DNA of 64,000 bases from Heyndrickxia sp050281185 (GTDB lineage Bacteria; Bacillota; Bacilli; Bacillales; Bacillaceae_C). Location: NCBI RefSeq assembly GCF_050281185.1, contig NZ_JBNNWS010000006.1, forward strand, positions 215,116-279,115, read 5' to 3'. A model generated the notes under the pieces. The model ran no database searches. It was not told the DNA's origin and saw nothing but the letters and a program-made list of their open reading frames with translations. The stretch's first letter is position 1, and each line of letters starts with the position of its first letter. Shown here piece by piece: positions 18,208-26,825 of the stretch. A program made the translations under genes and the position numbers.

Positions 18208-19599
18208 TTAAGTCCAAGCTTTTTTTAACAGCTGAACACCTAAGCGAATTTGGTCTATTGTTAGATTGCTAAAACCAAGTTGGATCATAGGTTCGTGAGG
18301 TTTACCATCTATGAAGTAATTTGAAGTTGGATAAACCTTTACTCCATATTTATATGCTCGCTGAATAAGGGTCTCCTCACTGGCAGGGTGATGAAATTGT
18401 ATCAAAATATAAAGTCCTGATTGTGAGCCGATGATTCGAATGGTTTCGCCGAAAGTCTCTTTTAAGGACGTAATGAGTGTCTGAATTTTTCTTTTATAAG
18501 TTGCACGCATTTTTCGAATATGTGAATCCCAATGCCCACGTTTCATAAATAGGGCCATCGTCCGTTGATGGATACTAGAAGCTGACTGTTCAACCTCAGC
18601 GAATTGTTGTTTGTAATCATCGAGAAGCTGAGGAGGTAGAATCATGTAACTTAGCCGGATTGATGGTAAAAGGGCTTTTGAAAATGTGCTGATATATATG
18701 ACACGAGCATCTTGTTGAAGCGATGATAAGGCTGGGATTGGCTGTTCATTATACCGAAATTCACTGTCATAATCATCTTCAATAATGTAGCCATTTTGCT
18801 CATGTGCCCATTTTAATAATTGATAGCGTTCAGGAACCGGGATCGTCACACCAGTAGGAAATTGATGTGATGGCGTGATGTACACAAGTTTTGAATCTGT
18901 TTGCTCCAATTGTTTTATATCTAATCCTCTTTTTGTTACATGAATGGGATCAATATGAAATCCCTGAAGTTGAAAAACAGTTCGGGCTCCGTGATACCCT
19001 GGGTTTTCGAATGCAATGGATGAATATTCTCTTTTTAATAAAATCGACAAATGCATTAATAACTGCTGTATACTACTGCCTATCACGATGGCATCTGCAG
19101 AAGTTTGAATCCCTCTTGATTGTAATAAATAATTTGCGATTTCCTCACGAAGCTGTTTATCTCCTTGCCGGTTACCATATGTAAACGTAATGTTGTCCTT
19201 TAACACTTCATTCGAACATTGCCGCCATGCTTTTAAGGGAAATGCTTGCTGGTCTACTCCACCTATCAAAAAATCAACCATTATGCTTTGTACTTCTGAA
19301 TCTGTATTGATTTTAGTAAGTGGTGAGATAGGTAAATTCCTTGGTATATCAATTGGTTCAAAGGTCTCAACAAAATAACCTTTTTTTGGCTCGCTTCGAA
19401 TATAGCCTTCTGCCAATAATTGTTCATAAGCCACGAGAGTCGTGTTTCTACTGACTTGCAAACTATCAGCAAGTTGGCGAACGGAGGGAAGTTTCGTATC
19501 GGCCTGCAGTTTTCCATTTTCGATAAGTGAGCGTATGGAATGGTAAATTTGTTTATACTTTGGACTGTTGTCATTTAGAGGAATTAATAATTCCTTCAT
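18208..19599 (-). CDS. MocR/PdxR-type regulator (GntR wHTH plus aminotransferase fold I)
   Basis: 463 residues. Residues 1-75 are a GntR winged helix (KLPSVRQLADSLQVSRNT, YEQLLAEGYIRS). The rest is an aminotransferase-like domain with EDDYDSEFRY near 274 and the PLP lysine in YISTFSKALLPS (Lys308). MocR proteins use PLP as an effector-sensing cofactor and commonly control vitamin B6, GABA or amino-acid genes, often divergently. The AhpD-like gene is divergent here. The 217 bp between them hold an inverted repeat TCACTTC/GAAGTGA (19656-19662 and 19681-19687) that could be an operator. Target metabolism is not known. Confidence 0.92.
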   Translation of the reverse strand: MKELLIPLNDNSPKYKQIYHSIRSLIENGKLQADTKLPSVRQLADSLQVSRNTTLVAYEQLLAEGYIRSEPKKGYFVETFEPIDIPRNLPISPLTKINTDSEVQSIMVDFLIGGVDQQAFPLKAWRQCSNEVLKDNITFTYGNRQGDKQLREEIANYLLQSRGIQTSADAIVIGSSIQQLLMHLSILLKREYSSIAFENPGYHGARTVFQLQGFHIDPIHVTKRGLDIKQLEQTDSKLVYITPSHQFPTGVTIPVPERYQLLKWAHEQNGYIIEDDYDSEFRYNEQPIPALSSLQQDARVIYISTFSKALLPSIRLSYMILPPQLLDDYKQQFAEVEQSASSIHQRTMALFMKRGHWDSHIRKMRATYKRKIQTLITSLKETFGETIRIIGSQSGLYILIQFHHPASEETLIQRAYKYGVKVYPTSNYFIDGKPHEPMIQLGFSNLTIDQIRLGVQLLKKAWT

Positions 19600-19816
19600 A
19601 TCATCGTCTCCTAACTGACATGTTAAAATGATTAATTCTGTGTCTATTTATTATGTCACTTCTAATAGATAATATATTATGAAGTGATGATAATTCAAGA
19701 ATCATGTTGTTAAGAGGGACATTTCTCTTTTTAAGGAATTGGAGAGATCTTTAAGAATTTATCATATAAATGTAAGTAAAAATATAAGTGTTTAATAATA
19801 AAAGGAGTGGTAAAAG

Positions 19817-20251
19817 ATGGCTCAAAGAATTTCATATTATGACGTAGCACCAGAAGGTTTAAAAATTATGTTAGAAATGGAGAAATATACGAAAACTACT
19901 ATTGATCGTAAACTTAGAGAACTTATCAAAATTAGAGCTTCGCAAATAAATGGTTGTGCGTATTGTATTAATCTCCATACAAAAGATGCACGAAAAATGG
20001 GGGAGACAGAACAGCGTATTTATGGATTAAATGCGTGGGAAGAATGTAATTTTTACACTCAAGAAGAAAAAGCAGCATTAAAACTAACAGAATCCATTAC
20101 ATTCATTTCAACAAAAAGGGTTCCTGATGAACTGTATCAAGAAGTAAGGAAGTACTATGATGAAAAAGAATACGTTGATTTGGTTCTATTAATTAATCAA
20201 ATCAATAGTTGGAATCGACTTTCAATTGCTATGGGGAATATTGCGGAATAA
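19817..20251 (+). CDS. Carboxymuconolactone decarboxylase family protein (AhpD-like)
   Basis: 144 residues, all-helical AhpD-like fold. The motif NGCAYCINLHTKDARK contains the redox CxxC followed by the conserved His. Such proteins act as alkylhydroperoxidase-type reductases or small-molecule oxidoreductases in the cytoplasm. It is single, preceded by AAAGGAGTGG, and transcribed away from the MocR regulator, which is probably its controller (inference from position). A terminator follows 30 bp downstream. Confidence 0.9.
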   Translation: MAQRISYYDVAPEGLKIMLEMEKYTKTTIDRKLRELIKIRASQINGCAYCINLHTKDARKMGETEQRIYGLNAWEECNFYTQEEKAALKLTESITFISTKRVPDELYQEVRKYYDEKEYVDLVLLINQINSWNRLSIAMGNIAE

Positions 20252-20281
20252 AATTAATCAAATACTTTTTTTCTATGATTG

Positions 20282-20310
20282 GCGCAATTCTTGAGGAATT
20301 GCGTTTTTAT
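20282..20310 (+). terminator. Terminator of the AhpD-like gene
   Basis: CGCAATTC TTGA GGAATTGCG followed by T5, a compact intrinsic terminator 30 bp after the stop codon. Confidence 0.85.
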
Positions 20311-20540
20311 TAGTTATCATGGGAGAAATTTAGTTATTTTGTATTGCTTATTTGATACAAACTGAGCCATAAAAAATAAATTATTATTGATTGTTGACAT
20401 ATAAAGACAACCCATTACGAGTTAATGGGTCTCTCAAAAATTAATTCAAAATAGGAAGCTGTTCCTATACCAATTGTAGCTATTTCAGGAGCAACTAATT
20501 GTACAAATCTCCAACCATCACTTAATCTATGCATTAAAGA

Positions 20541-20568
20541 GAAAAAAGAAGCGTCTATGTACGCTTCA
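20541..20568 (-). terminator. Terminator of the YjcZ peptide gene
   Basis: On the minus strand GAAGCGT ACATAG ACGCTTC is followed by T6. It lies about 50 bp after the stop codon of the small gene. Confidence 0.8.
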
Positions 20569-20618
20569 AATGAAAATGAGGTTAATATCTTTTTAGTTGA
20601 TTCTTCCCATTAAAAAGT

Positions 20619-20735
20619 TTAGTAGTATCCTCTCATAAATGATGCTCCAACAATAATTAAAAGTATGAAGAGAACAACAATTAAAGCGAATGGATTACGA
20701 TGATGATGGTGTTCATGTTCATGTTCAAATCCCAT
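20619..20735 (-). CDS. YjcZ family sporulation-associated peptide
   Basis: 38 residues: a His/Glu-rich head (MGFEHEHEHHHHRNPF) followed by one membrane helix (ALIVVLFILLIIVGASF) and the ending MRGYY. This matches the short YjcZ/SscA-like peptides found in many copies in Bacillus and made during sporulation. AAAGGTGGTGAT lies 3-15 bp before the ATG. It is monocistronic with its own terminator. The His-rich head could bind metal, which is speculation. Reading and ribosome site are both clear, so it is a real gene despite its size. Confidence 0.85.
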   Translation of the reverse strand: MGFEHEHEHHHHRNPFALIVVLFILLIIVGASFMRGYY

Positions 20736-21136
20736 TGAGTATCACCACCTTTACTTAGTGTCCTTAAATAATATGTAAGAATCATATTTTTTGAAATGGA
20801 CAAGGGTGGAAATTTAATATATTAATTATTTTTTTGTACGAATATACTAGATAGTTATTTATTCAAGAAAAGGGAGTAAATCTGGAATAATAACTGCGCT
20901 TTCTTTTATTAAAGAATTTATGGTTTCAGTCGTTTTATTTATTCATGGAGTTTATGCATAATAATAAACTTATTAAATAAAAATTGAAAAACGACCCTTT
21001 GTCTGAATATATGAAAAACTCTCCTGGTTATAGATTAGCATATATGGTATGATTTTCTTATAATTCAAATACTTAGTATGCATCTTGTCGCATCATACAA
21101 ATGTCTAAACTACTAATAAACAACCAAGGAGTCAAT

Positions 21137-22336
21137 ATGAAAAAATTTTTCGTAACTTTTAGTTCATTACTAATTATCCTATCATTTTCAGTAAGGGATG
21201 CTTTAGCACATCCGGGAAGAACGGATAGTAACGGTGGACATACTTGTTGGACAAATTGTGCGAAATGGGGATTAAAAACAGGAGAATACCATTTTCATAA
21301 CGGGGGTGGTTCAGGTGGAGGTTCTAGTTCAAGAACTTCTACTCAAGCACCAAGATATAGTCAAGCAGATGTTGATAGAGGAAGAAAATCTGGCCAAAAC
21401 AATGGATATGAGGATGGTTACAATCGATCGAGTAGAAATCCTAATACAGATAATGAGAATGAAGGATACCAAAAGGGTTATAAAGCTGGATACGAGGCAG
21501 GTTACAATGAGGGGCTTAAAAAAGTTAAAGAAGAAGATATCCTAGCGGGAGCAAAATCGGGGAAAAGTGATGGGAAAAGAGCTTATCAAAACGGAGAGAA
21601 AAAAGAAGTTTCTCCTAATGATTCAAAATCCGACGAATGGAATAAAGCCTATAGAGCTGCTTTTATAAAAGCATTTGACCGCGAAAAGGTACTCGATGAT
21701 ACTAAACATGCTGGATACGATTTAGGATATTCTTTAGCGAAAAAAGTGGTTCCTAATCGAATTTCCAACGACAAAGAACTAAAAAAGCTATTTGAAAAGC
21801 ATTATAAAATAGGCTTTGAAAAAAGGATAGAAGAAGAACATGAGGCACATCAAAAACTTGGATTTGAGGATGGCTATGTGATAGCAGTTCTATCAGTTGA
21901 TTCCCTCGATAAAAGATTCGAAGATTCTTATAAAAAGGGTTACGATGAAGGGAAAACGAAACGAAAAGAAGAAGTTTATGCAGAAGGACATCAATCTGCT
22001 TATAAAAATATGGATTATCAAGAACCTGATTCGTATGATAATGAAGTATTAGTTGAATGGTATAAAAAAGGATATGAATCAAATAACATCGCTAAACAGA
22101 TTAAAAATACTGCATTTGAAAATGGTCATATGAATTCCAAGTACTTTATCCCTAAAGAATTTAAAGTTGATGATGATTCTATCGCCTTGTATGATAAGCT
22201 ATTTGAAGAAGGCAAACAACTAAGAAAACAAGAAACTAAGACAAAAATGATGTACGCTTCTGGTATTGGAATACCATTCGTTGGTATTGCAGTTGGTGGT
22301 TACCTCTTTAGAAAACGGAAAAAGAAGAATAAGTAG
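21137..22336 (+). CDS. Secreted YHYH-domain protein with Gly-Tyr repeats and C-terminal membrane anchor
   Basis: 399 residues from ATG 21137 (AAGGAG at 21125; an earlier frame start at 21101 lacks a site). A signal peptide ends near ALA (about residue 24). The YHYH motif follows: HPGRTDSNGGHTC, then GLKTGEYHFHN, a small His/Cys domain seen in secreted Bacillus proteins. Next come a Gly-Ser linker and a long charged region with repeated GYxxGY units (GYEDGY, GYQKGYKAGYEAGYNEG, GYDLGY, GFEDGY, KGYDEG, KGYESN). The C-terminus has one membrane helix and a lysine tail, so it is probably anchored outside. Function unknown; YHYH domains are often suggested to bind metal or cell-wall material. Confidence 0.8.
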   Translation: MKKFFVTFSSLLIILSFSVRDALAHPGRTDSNGGHTCWTNCAKWGLKTGEYHFHNGGGSGGGSSSRTSTQAPRYSQADVDRGRKSGQNNGYEDGYNRSSRNPNTDNENEGYQKGYKAGYEAGYNEGLKKVKEEDILAGAKSGKSDGKRAYQNGEKKEVSPNDSKSDEWNKAYRAAFIKAFDREKVLDDTKHAGYDLGYSLAKKVVPNRISNDKELKKLFEKHYKIGFEKRIEEEHEAHQKLGFEDGYVIAVLSVDSLDKRFEDSYKKGYDEGKTKRKEEVYAEGHQSAYKNMDYQEPDSYDNEVLVEWYKKGYESNNIAKQIKNTAFENGHMNSKYFIPKEFKVDDDSIALYDKLFEEGKQLRKQETKTKMMYASGIGIPFVGIAVGGYLFRKRKKKNK

Positions 22337-22388
22337 TGTTTTCACTTATTAACTGAAGGCTATAGTTGAATTTGCATATTGAATAGAG

Positions 22389-22434
22389 AGGAGAGCAATT
22401 CACTGTTTTATGGTGAAATGCTCTCCTTTTTTAT
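22389..22434 (+). terminator. Terminator of the YHYH protein gene
   Basis: GGAGAGCAATTCAC and GTGAAATGCTCTCC pair around a 9 base loop, followed by T6. Confidence 0.85.
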
Positions 22435-22558
22435 TTACCTCCTTACCTAAACTACAAGGAATAAAGTAATATAATTAGTGTTGAATTTATAGATGAAGAT
22501 CGGCAACGAGTCCATTTTGTACCCACCATACAAAAAATGTACCTATTTACAATAATGG

Positions 22559-22572
22559 TGAAAGCGGTTGCT
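22559..22572 (+). promoter_or_regulatory. Candidate catabolite-responsive element (cre)
   Basis: TGAAAGCGGTTGCT agrees well with the Bacillus cre consensus (TGNAANCGNWNNC) and lies 60 bp before the PTS gene start, where CcpA would be expected to act. Direct sequence match only; not tested. Confidence 0.45.
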
Positions 22573-22631
22573 AAAATAGACGATGAAGGCGTAAAGTGTA
22601 AATAAATTCAAATTATTGTGGAGGTTTAGAG

Positions 22632-24230
22632 ATGAAAACAAAGGTCCGATCAACTTCTAAAGGATGGGAGTTTTTTCAGGGGCTAGGGAAGACGTTTATG
22701 CTGCCTGTTGCTCTTCTTGCCTTTATGGGTTTATTGCTTGGAATTGGTAGTTCTTTTACTAGTCCAACAACGATTGAAAATCTTCCTTTTTTAGATCATA
22801 AGGTTATACAAGTTATTCTCCGATTTATTTCTACGATCGGTGGATTTGCATTTACCTATTTACCATTGCTTTTTGCGATGGCGATACCGCTTGGGCTTGC
22901 TCGATATGAAAAAGGGGTAGCGGCATTTTCTGGTCTTATCGGTTATATTATTATGCATTTATCGATTAATTTCTATTTGGTTGAAACGGGTAAAATTGCT
23001 GCCGCGGATGTGATGAGACAAGAAGGCCAGGGAATGGTTCTTGGGATTCAAAGTCTCGAGATGGGAGTGTTAGGAGGAATTATTGCTGGACTTATCGTTT
23101 ATCTCCTTCATCAACGTTTTCATAATGTAAAGCTGCCACAGGCATTTGCTTTCTTTGGGGGAGCAAGATTCGTCCCGATTATTACGGCGATTACTTTATC
23201 GATTGTCGGTATAATCATTCCAATGATATGGCCATTCTTTACGATGATTATTAATGGAATTGGCTCCACGATCAAAGGAGCAGGTGTATTCGGTCCATTT
23301 TTATTTGGAGCAGGGGAAAGATTGCTTCTGCCATTTGGACTTCATCATATCTTAGTGGCGATGATTCGTTTTACAGAAGCGGGTGGAACTGCTGTTGTTA
23401 ATGGTGAAACGGTTTCTGGTGCACTCAATATTTTTTATGCAGAGCTAAAAAGTGGTTCACCTATTACAGGTTCTGCAACAGCTTTCCTTTCGCAAGGGAA
23501 GATGCCAACATTTATGTTTGGTTTGCCAGCTGTAGCATTAGCTATCTACCATACGGCGAAACCGGAAAATCGTAAAAAAATTAAAGGACTTCTTATTTCA
23601 GGTGTCATCGCTACATTTGTAACAGGGATTACAGAACCTATTGAGTTCTTGTTCTTATTCCTTGCACCTGCATTATATGGGATCCATGTTGTACTTACCG
23701 GACTTGGATTTATGGTCATGGCATTACTAGGTGCGAAAATAGGAAATACGGATGGAGGCATCTTAGATTTTCTAATTTTCGGTGTCCTGCAAGGTACATA
23801 TACGAAATGGTATTTAGTACTGATCGTTGGAGTAATTTGGTTTGCAATCTACTATACTGTATTCCGATTTGCGATTACAAAATTTAATTTAAAAACACCA
23901 GGTAGAGAAGATAATGAGACAGAAGAAGATAGCACTCAATCAAATGATAATAGTGGAAAAGCGCAATCAAATGGTCAAGCAGTTCAATTATTAGGGGCAT
24001 TAGGTGGTTCAGAGAATATTCAATCCTTGGATAATTGTATTACTAGACTTAGATTAGTAGTTGATAATATGGAAAAAATAGATGAACAAGCATTAAAGAA
24101 GAATGGAGCATTAGGTGTCATTAAATTAGATAATCATAATCTTCAAGTGGTCATTGGAACTCAAGTCAGCCATGTACGGGTAGAAATAGCCAAACTCATG
24201 GAATCTGAAGGATATAAAATAAGTGGATGA
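22632..24230 (+). CDS. malX: PTS EIICB, maltose/glucose family (MalX-like)
   Basis: 532 residues. The N-terminus GWEFFQGLGKTFMLPVALL and IPLGLARYEKGVAAFSG are very like Escherichia coli MalX. Ten or so membrane segments form EIIC, with the GITEPIEFLFLF signature near residue 335. The C-terminal 80 residues are an EIIB domain with the phosphorylated cysteine in LDNCITRLRL (Cys469). No EIIA is encoded nearby, so phosphate would come from a shared EIIA-Glc. GGAGG precedes the ATG. It is followed by a MalY-like gene and an RpiR regulator, probably one operon. The substrate, an alpha-glucoside or glucose, is a family-level inference. Confidence 0.9.
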   Translation: MKTKVRSTSKGWEFFQGLGKTFMLPVALLAFMGLLLGIGSSFTSPTTIENLPFLDHKVIQVILRFISTIGGFAFTYLPLLFAMAIPLGLARYEKGVAAFSGLIGYIIMHLSINFYLVETGKIAAADVMRQEGQGMVLGIQSLEMGVLGGIIAGLIVYLLHQRFHNVKLPQAFAFFGGARFVPIITAITLSIVGIIIPMIWPFFTMIINGIGSTIKGAGVFGPFLFGAGERLLLPFGLHHILVAMIRFTEAGGTAVVNGETVSGALNIFYAELKSGSPITGSATAFLSQGKMPTFMFGLPAVALAIYHTAKPENRKKIKGLLISGVIATFVTGITEPIEFLFLFLAPALYGIHVVLTGLGFMVMALLGAKIGNTDGGILDFLIFGVLQGTYTKWYLVLIVGVIWFAIYYTVFRFAITKFNLKTPGREDNETEEDSTQSNDNSGKAQSNGQAVQLLGALGGSENIQSLDNCITRLRLVVDNMEKIDEQALKKNGALGVIKLDNHNLQVVIGTQVSHVRVEIAKLMESEGYKISG

Positions 24231-24323
24231 GACCTGCTCATCCTCTCTTTTTCCTCCTTAAGGCGGTTTTTCATAATGAAAGAAAAAAGCTTTATTTAAA
24301 AAGTGTAAAAAATGAGGGATATC

Positions 24324-25511
24324 ATGCATAGTCAATTTGATCAAAGGATCAATCGAATGGGAACCTATTGTACACAATGGGATTATATTAAGGATCGATT
24401 TGGGGTAAACGATTTATTACCGTTTTCCATTTCAGATATGGATTTTCAAAGTCCGCCTGAAATTTTAAAAGCGCTCAAGGAACGTACTGATCATGGGGTC
24501 TTTGGATATACGAGGTGGAACCATACAGACTATAAATCTTCTATTACATATTGGTACGAGACGCGTTTTTCCTCCAAAATAGAAATGGATTGGATTGTAT
24601 ATAGCCCAAGTGTGATTTATTCAATCGCGAGACTAATTGAAATTTTAACATCAGAATCAGATCATATTGTTATGCAAACCCCAGCATATGATGCTTTTTT
24701 TCCATTAGTTAGTGAAATGAAACGAAAACTTGTGACCAATCCACTTCTTTATAAAGACGGAAGGTATGAAATAGATTTTTCCGATTTGGAACAAAAGCTA
24801 TCCAATCCGAAGGCGAAAGTATTATTACTGTGTAATCCACATAATCCTACGGGAAGGCTTTGGACAAAACAAGAGTTAAAAAGAATCGTAGATTTATGTA
24901 ATCAGTATGGGGTCAAAGTTATTTCAGACGATATCCATATGGATATAACCTACAATAATCGGACGTATATTCCGCTTACTAGTGTGACAGATGATGTGCA
25001 AAATATATTTATTTGTTCATCAGCTAGTAAAACCTTTAACACACCTGGCTTAGGTGGTTCTTATTCGATTATTCCAAATGAAGAAATAAGAGAACGATTT
25101 TTGCAGTTATTAAAGTATCGAGATGGGCTATCTAGTGCCAATATTTTTGGTGAGATCGCTGTCATGGAGGCGTATCGACACGCAGGATATTGGGTTGATG
25201 AGTTATGTTCCTATCTGTATAATAATATGAAAATAATCAAGGAATATATCGATCAGGAGTTGCCAACTCTACATTTTACCATCCCAGAATCTACTTATTT
25301 AGCATGGATTGATTGTACAGGGCTGCTTAAAACGCAAAAAGAGCTTCAACAAGCACTTGTGAATATAGGTAAAGTTGGGATTATGCCAGGTGATGTATAT
25401 GGAGAGGATCGAGGAGTTTTTCTGCGGATGAATATTGGATGTCCGCAATCAAAGCTCCTAGAAGGTCTAGACCGTTTGAAACGCTCTATTCTTTCGTTAT
25501 CTAACTCCTAA
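24324..25511 (+). CDS. malY: MalY/PatB family PLP-dependent C-S beta-lyase
   Basis: 395 residues, fold-type I PLP enzyme. ISDMDFQSPPEI, CNPHNPTGRLW, SDDIHMDI and SSASKTFNTPGLGG (PLP Lys236) are the MalY/PatB signatures. These enzymes cleave cystathionine and related C-S bonds; MalY of E. coli also represses maltose genes by binding MalT. MalT is absent from this kind of host, so the regulatory role is doubtful. ATG 24324 is preferred over ATG 24312 because GAGGG at 24315 sits between them. The malX-malY order repeats the enteric pair. Confidence 0.9.
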   Translation: MHSQFDQRINRMGTYCTQWDYIKDRFGVNDLLPFSISDMDFQSPPEILKALKERTDHGVFGYTRWNHTDYKSSITYWYETRFSSKIEMDWIVYSPSVIYSIARLIEILTSESDHIVMQTPAYDAFFPLVSEMKRKLVTNPLLYKDGRYEIDFSDLEQKLSNPKAKVLLLCNPHNPTGRLWTKQELKRIVDLCNQYGVKVISDDIHMDITYNNRTYIPLTSVTDDVQNIFICSSASKTFNTPGLGGSYSIIPNEEIRERFLQLLKYRDGLSSANIFGEIAVMEAYRHAGYWVDELCSYLYNNMKIIKEYIDQELPTLHFTIPESTYLAWIDCTGLLKTQKELQQALVNIGKVGIMPGDVYGEDRGVFLRMNIGCPQSKLLEGLDRLKRSILSLSNS

Positions 25512-25564
25512 TAGGATAGTGGTAGAATCATAGAAGCGTCCTTGATCATGAAAAGGTGATGAAC

Positions 25565-26353
25565 ATGCAGTCCCTGATGAAGAGGTTAGTACAGCAACGA
25601 GAAACGTTAAGCCAGCTTGAAAAGCAAGTTCTCGACTATTTCATTCGTTATCCAGAACGGTTAGTTTCATTGAAATTGGAAGATGCAGCAAAAGAAATGT
25701 ATGTTTCGACTGCAACCATTAGTCGTACATGTAAAAGGCTCGGATTTCAAGGCTTCCAAGATTTCAAACTTCAGCTTCACCTATACATACGTGATGAGGA
25801 TCAATCGAAAAATCAAGGACTTTCAGCCTCACTATCCTCTTATGTGAAACGTTATGAAAAGGATGTTCAAGAGGTGTTACAGCGAATCGATGAGAATAAA
25901 TTGAAACAAGGCGCCTCCATGCTCGAACAAGCAAGACAAGTCGAGTGGTTTGGAGTCGGCCATTCCTTTTCCGTTTGCTGGGATGCATCGAAAAAGCTTT
26001 TAATGTTAGGAAAAAGCAGCATGGCTCGAATGGATTGGGACGACTTGCGATGTGCCGCACAGAACTTAACAAAGGATGACCTGGCCATTTTTGTTTCCTA
26101 TAGCGGAGAAACCCTCAACATTTTAGAATATGCACATATCGTCAAAAATCAAGGAACTCCGATACTATCACTCGTCGGAACCAAATCCAACCGCCTAACC
26201 GAACTATCCGACCTAGTCCTCTACACACCCATCGAACACTGCTACTTCAACGGTGTAGACATGTGCTCACGAGCACCATTTCAGATTTATTTGGATATGT
26301 TGGTGTTGGAGTATGGGACACGGGGTCAGGTCCTGTGTCCCACAAATCCTTAA
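25565..26353 (+). CDS. MurR/RpiR family transcriptional regulator
   Basis: About 262 residues. N-terminal HTH_6 domain (LEKQVLDYFIRYPERLVSL, then MYVSTATISRTCKRLGFQGF) and a C-terminal SIS sugar-phosphate domain (VEWFGVGHSFSV near 120, FVSYSGETLNILEYA near 180). Such proteins sense a phosphosugar and control sugar uptake genes, here probably malX-malY. AAGGTG lies 7 bp before ATG 25565; GTG 25556 and ATG 25559 are weaker choices. The last ten codons are formed by a copy of the dispersed GGGAC element (26315-26342), so the natural C-terminus has been replaced. Confidence 0.88.
   Translation: MQSLMKRLVQQRETLSQLEKQVLDYFIRYPERLVSLKLEDAAKEMYVSTATISRTCKRLGFQGFQDFKLQLHLYIRDEDQSKNQGLSASLSSYVKRYEKDVQEVLQRIDENKLKQGASMLEQARQVEWFGVGHSFSVCWDASKKLLMLGKSSMARMDWDDLRCAAQNLTKDDLAIFVSYSGETLNILEYAHIVKNQGTPILSLVGTKSNRLTELSDLVLYTPIEHCYFNGVDMCSRAPFQIYLDMLVLEYGTRGQVLCPTNP
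26315..26342 (+). repeat. GGGAC element, single-hairpin copy inside the RpiR gene
   Basis: GGGACACGGGGTCAGG plus TCCTGTGTCCCA is one half of the dispersed two-hairpin element. It lies in the coding frame of the regulator and supplies its final residues before the TAA. Confidence 0.7.
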
Positions 26354-26421
26354 TGAAATACATTTTTATAGATACTTTTTAGGATCGGGAAACATAAAAT
26401 AATAGCTTTGTTAATAATATC

Positions 26422-26452
26422 AAAGACTCAAACTACACGTTTGAGTCTTTTG
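26422..26452. terminator. Terminator after the mal-like operon
   Basis: AAAGACTCAAA CTACACG TTTGAGTCTTT, 11 bp stem with T-rich flank on both strands. It separates the RpiR gene from the convergent small gene. Confidence 0.85.
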
Positions 26453-26455
26453 TCT

Positions 26456-26714
26456 TTAATCTTCATCGTCATCCCTAGACCAAGCAGGTCTTCCAAACCC
26501 ATCATCCTCATTTATTGAATACAAAGGCTTTCCAAATCGTTTTTTTTATTTGTTTTTCCTCATAACAAGAAGGAGTCCTGTAATATTCCTTCTCGTTATC
26601 TAGGTCAATTTGTGATTGTGACCAACCGTAATGATTAGTTTCTTCATCCTTAATATTGGGGGATGTGTGAGAATAGTAATATTCAACTTTAGTTAGCCAG
26701 TTTCTAGAACACAT
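26456..26714 (-). pseudogene. Small hypothetical gene broken by a one-base frameshift in A8
   Basis: The minus strand encodes 58 residues (KEYYRTPSCYEEKQIKK at the end), reaches a run of eight A, and then continues sensibly only in the next frame: RFGKPLYSINEDDGFG and RPAWSRDDDED, ending TAA at 26456. Removing one A from the run gives an 85-residue protein; as it stands the first frame stops at 26508. There is no clear ribosome site before ATG 26714, so the N-terminus may be lost as well. Slippage, a sequencing error or a true pseudogene are all possible. Family not recognised. Confidence 0.45.
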
Positions 26715-26825
26715 AAATAAAAAAATATTTTTTATAATTATGCTTTGTTCCCAATTTATCTTCCTGTAAAATTATTGGAAAGACCATCTAGGTGGTTAAT
26801 AAAAAATTTTAGGGGTATACAAAAT

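Larger units (their letters stand above)
20311..21136. other. Mostly non-coding stretch
   Basis: Apart from the YjcZ peptide gene and its terminator (20541-20735, minus) I see no supportable gene. A 39-codon minus-strand frame at 20415-20534 starts just past that terminator and has no ribosome site. 20760-21100 is AT-rich and holds only the upstream region of the YHYH gene. Confidence 0.5.

Noticed and set aside
20415..20534. 39-codon minus-strand frame (MHRLSDGWRFVQLVAPEIAT at the start)
   Set aside because: It begins just after the YjcZ terminator, lacks a ribosome site and a promoter; perhaps a relic.
21753..22078. Minus-strand frame inside the YHYH gene, and similar antisense frames elsewhere
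   Set aside because: They are shadows of repeat-rich or AT-rich genes with no ribosome sites and no protein-like features.
22632..26353. Assigning the PTS-MalY-RpiR set to a MalI-type maltose regulon
   Set aside because: The regulator is RpiR-type, not MalI/LacI, and no MalT exists in this kind of host; only the enzyme similarities are kept.
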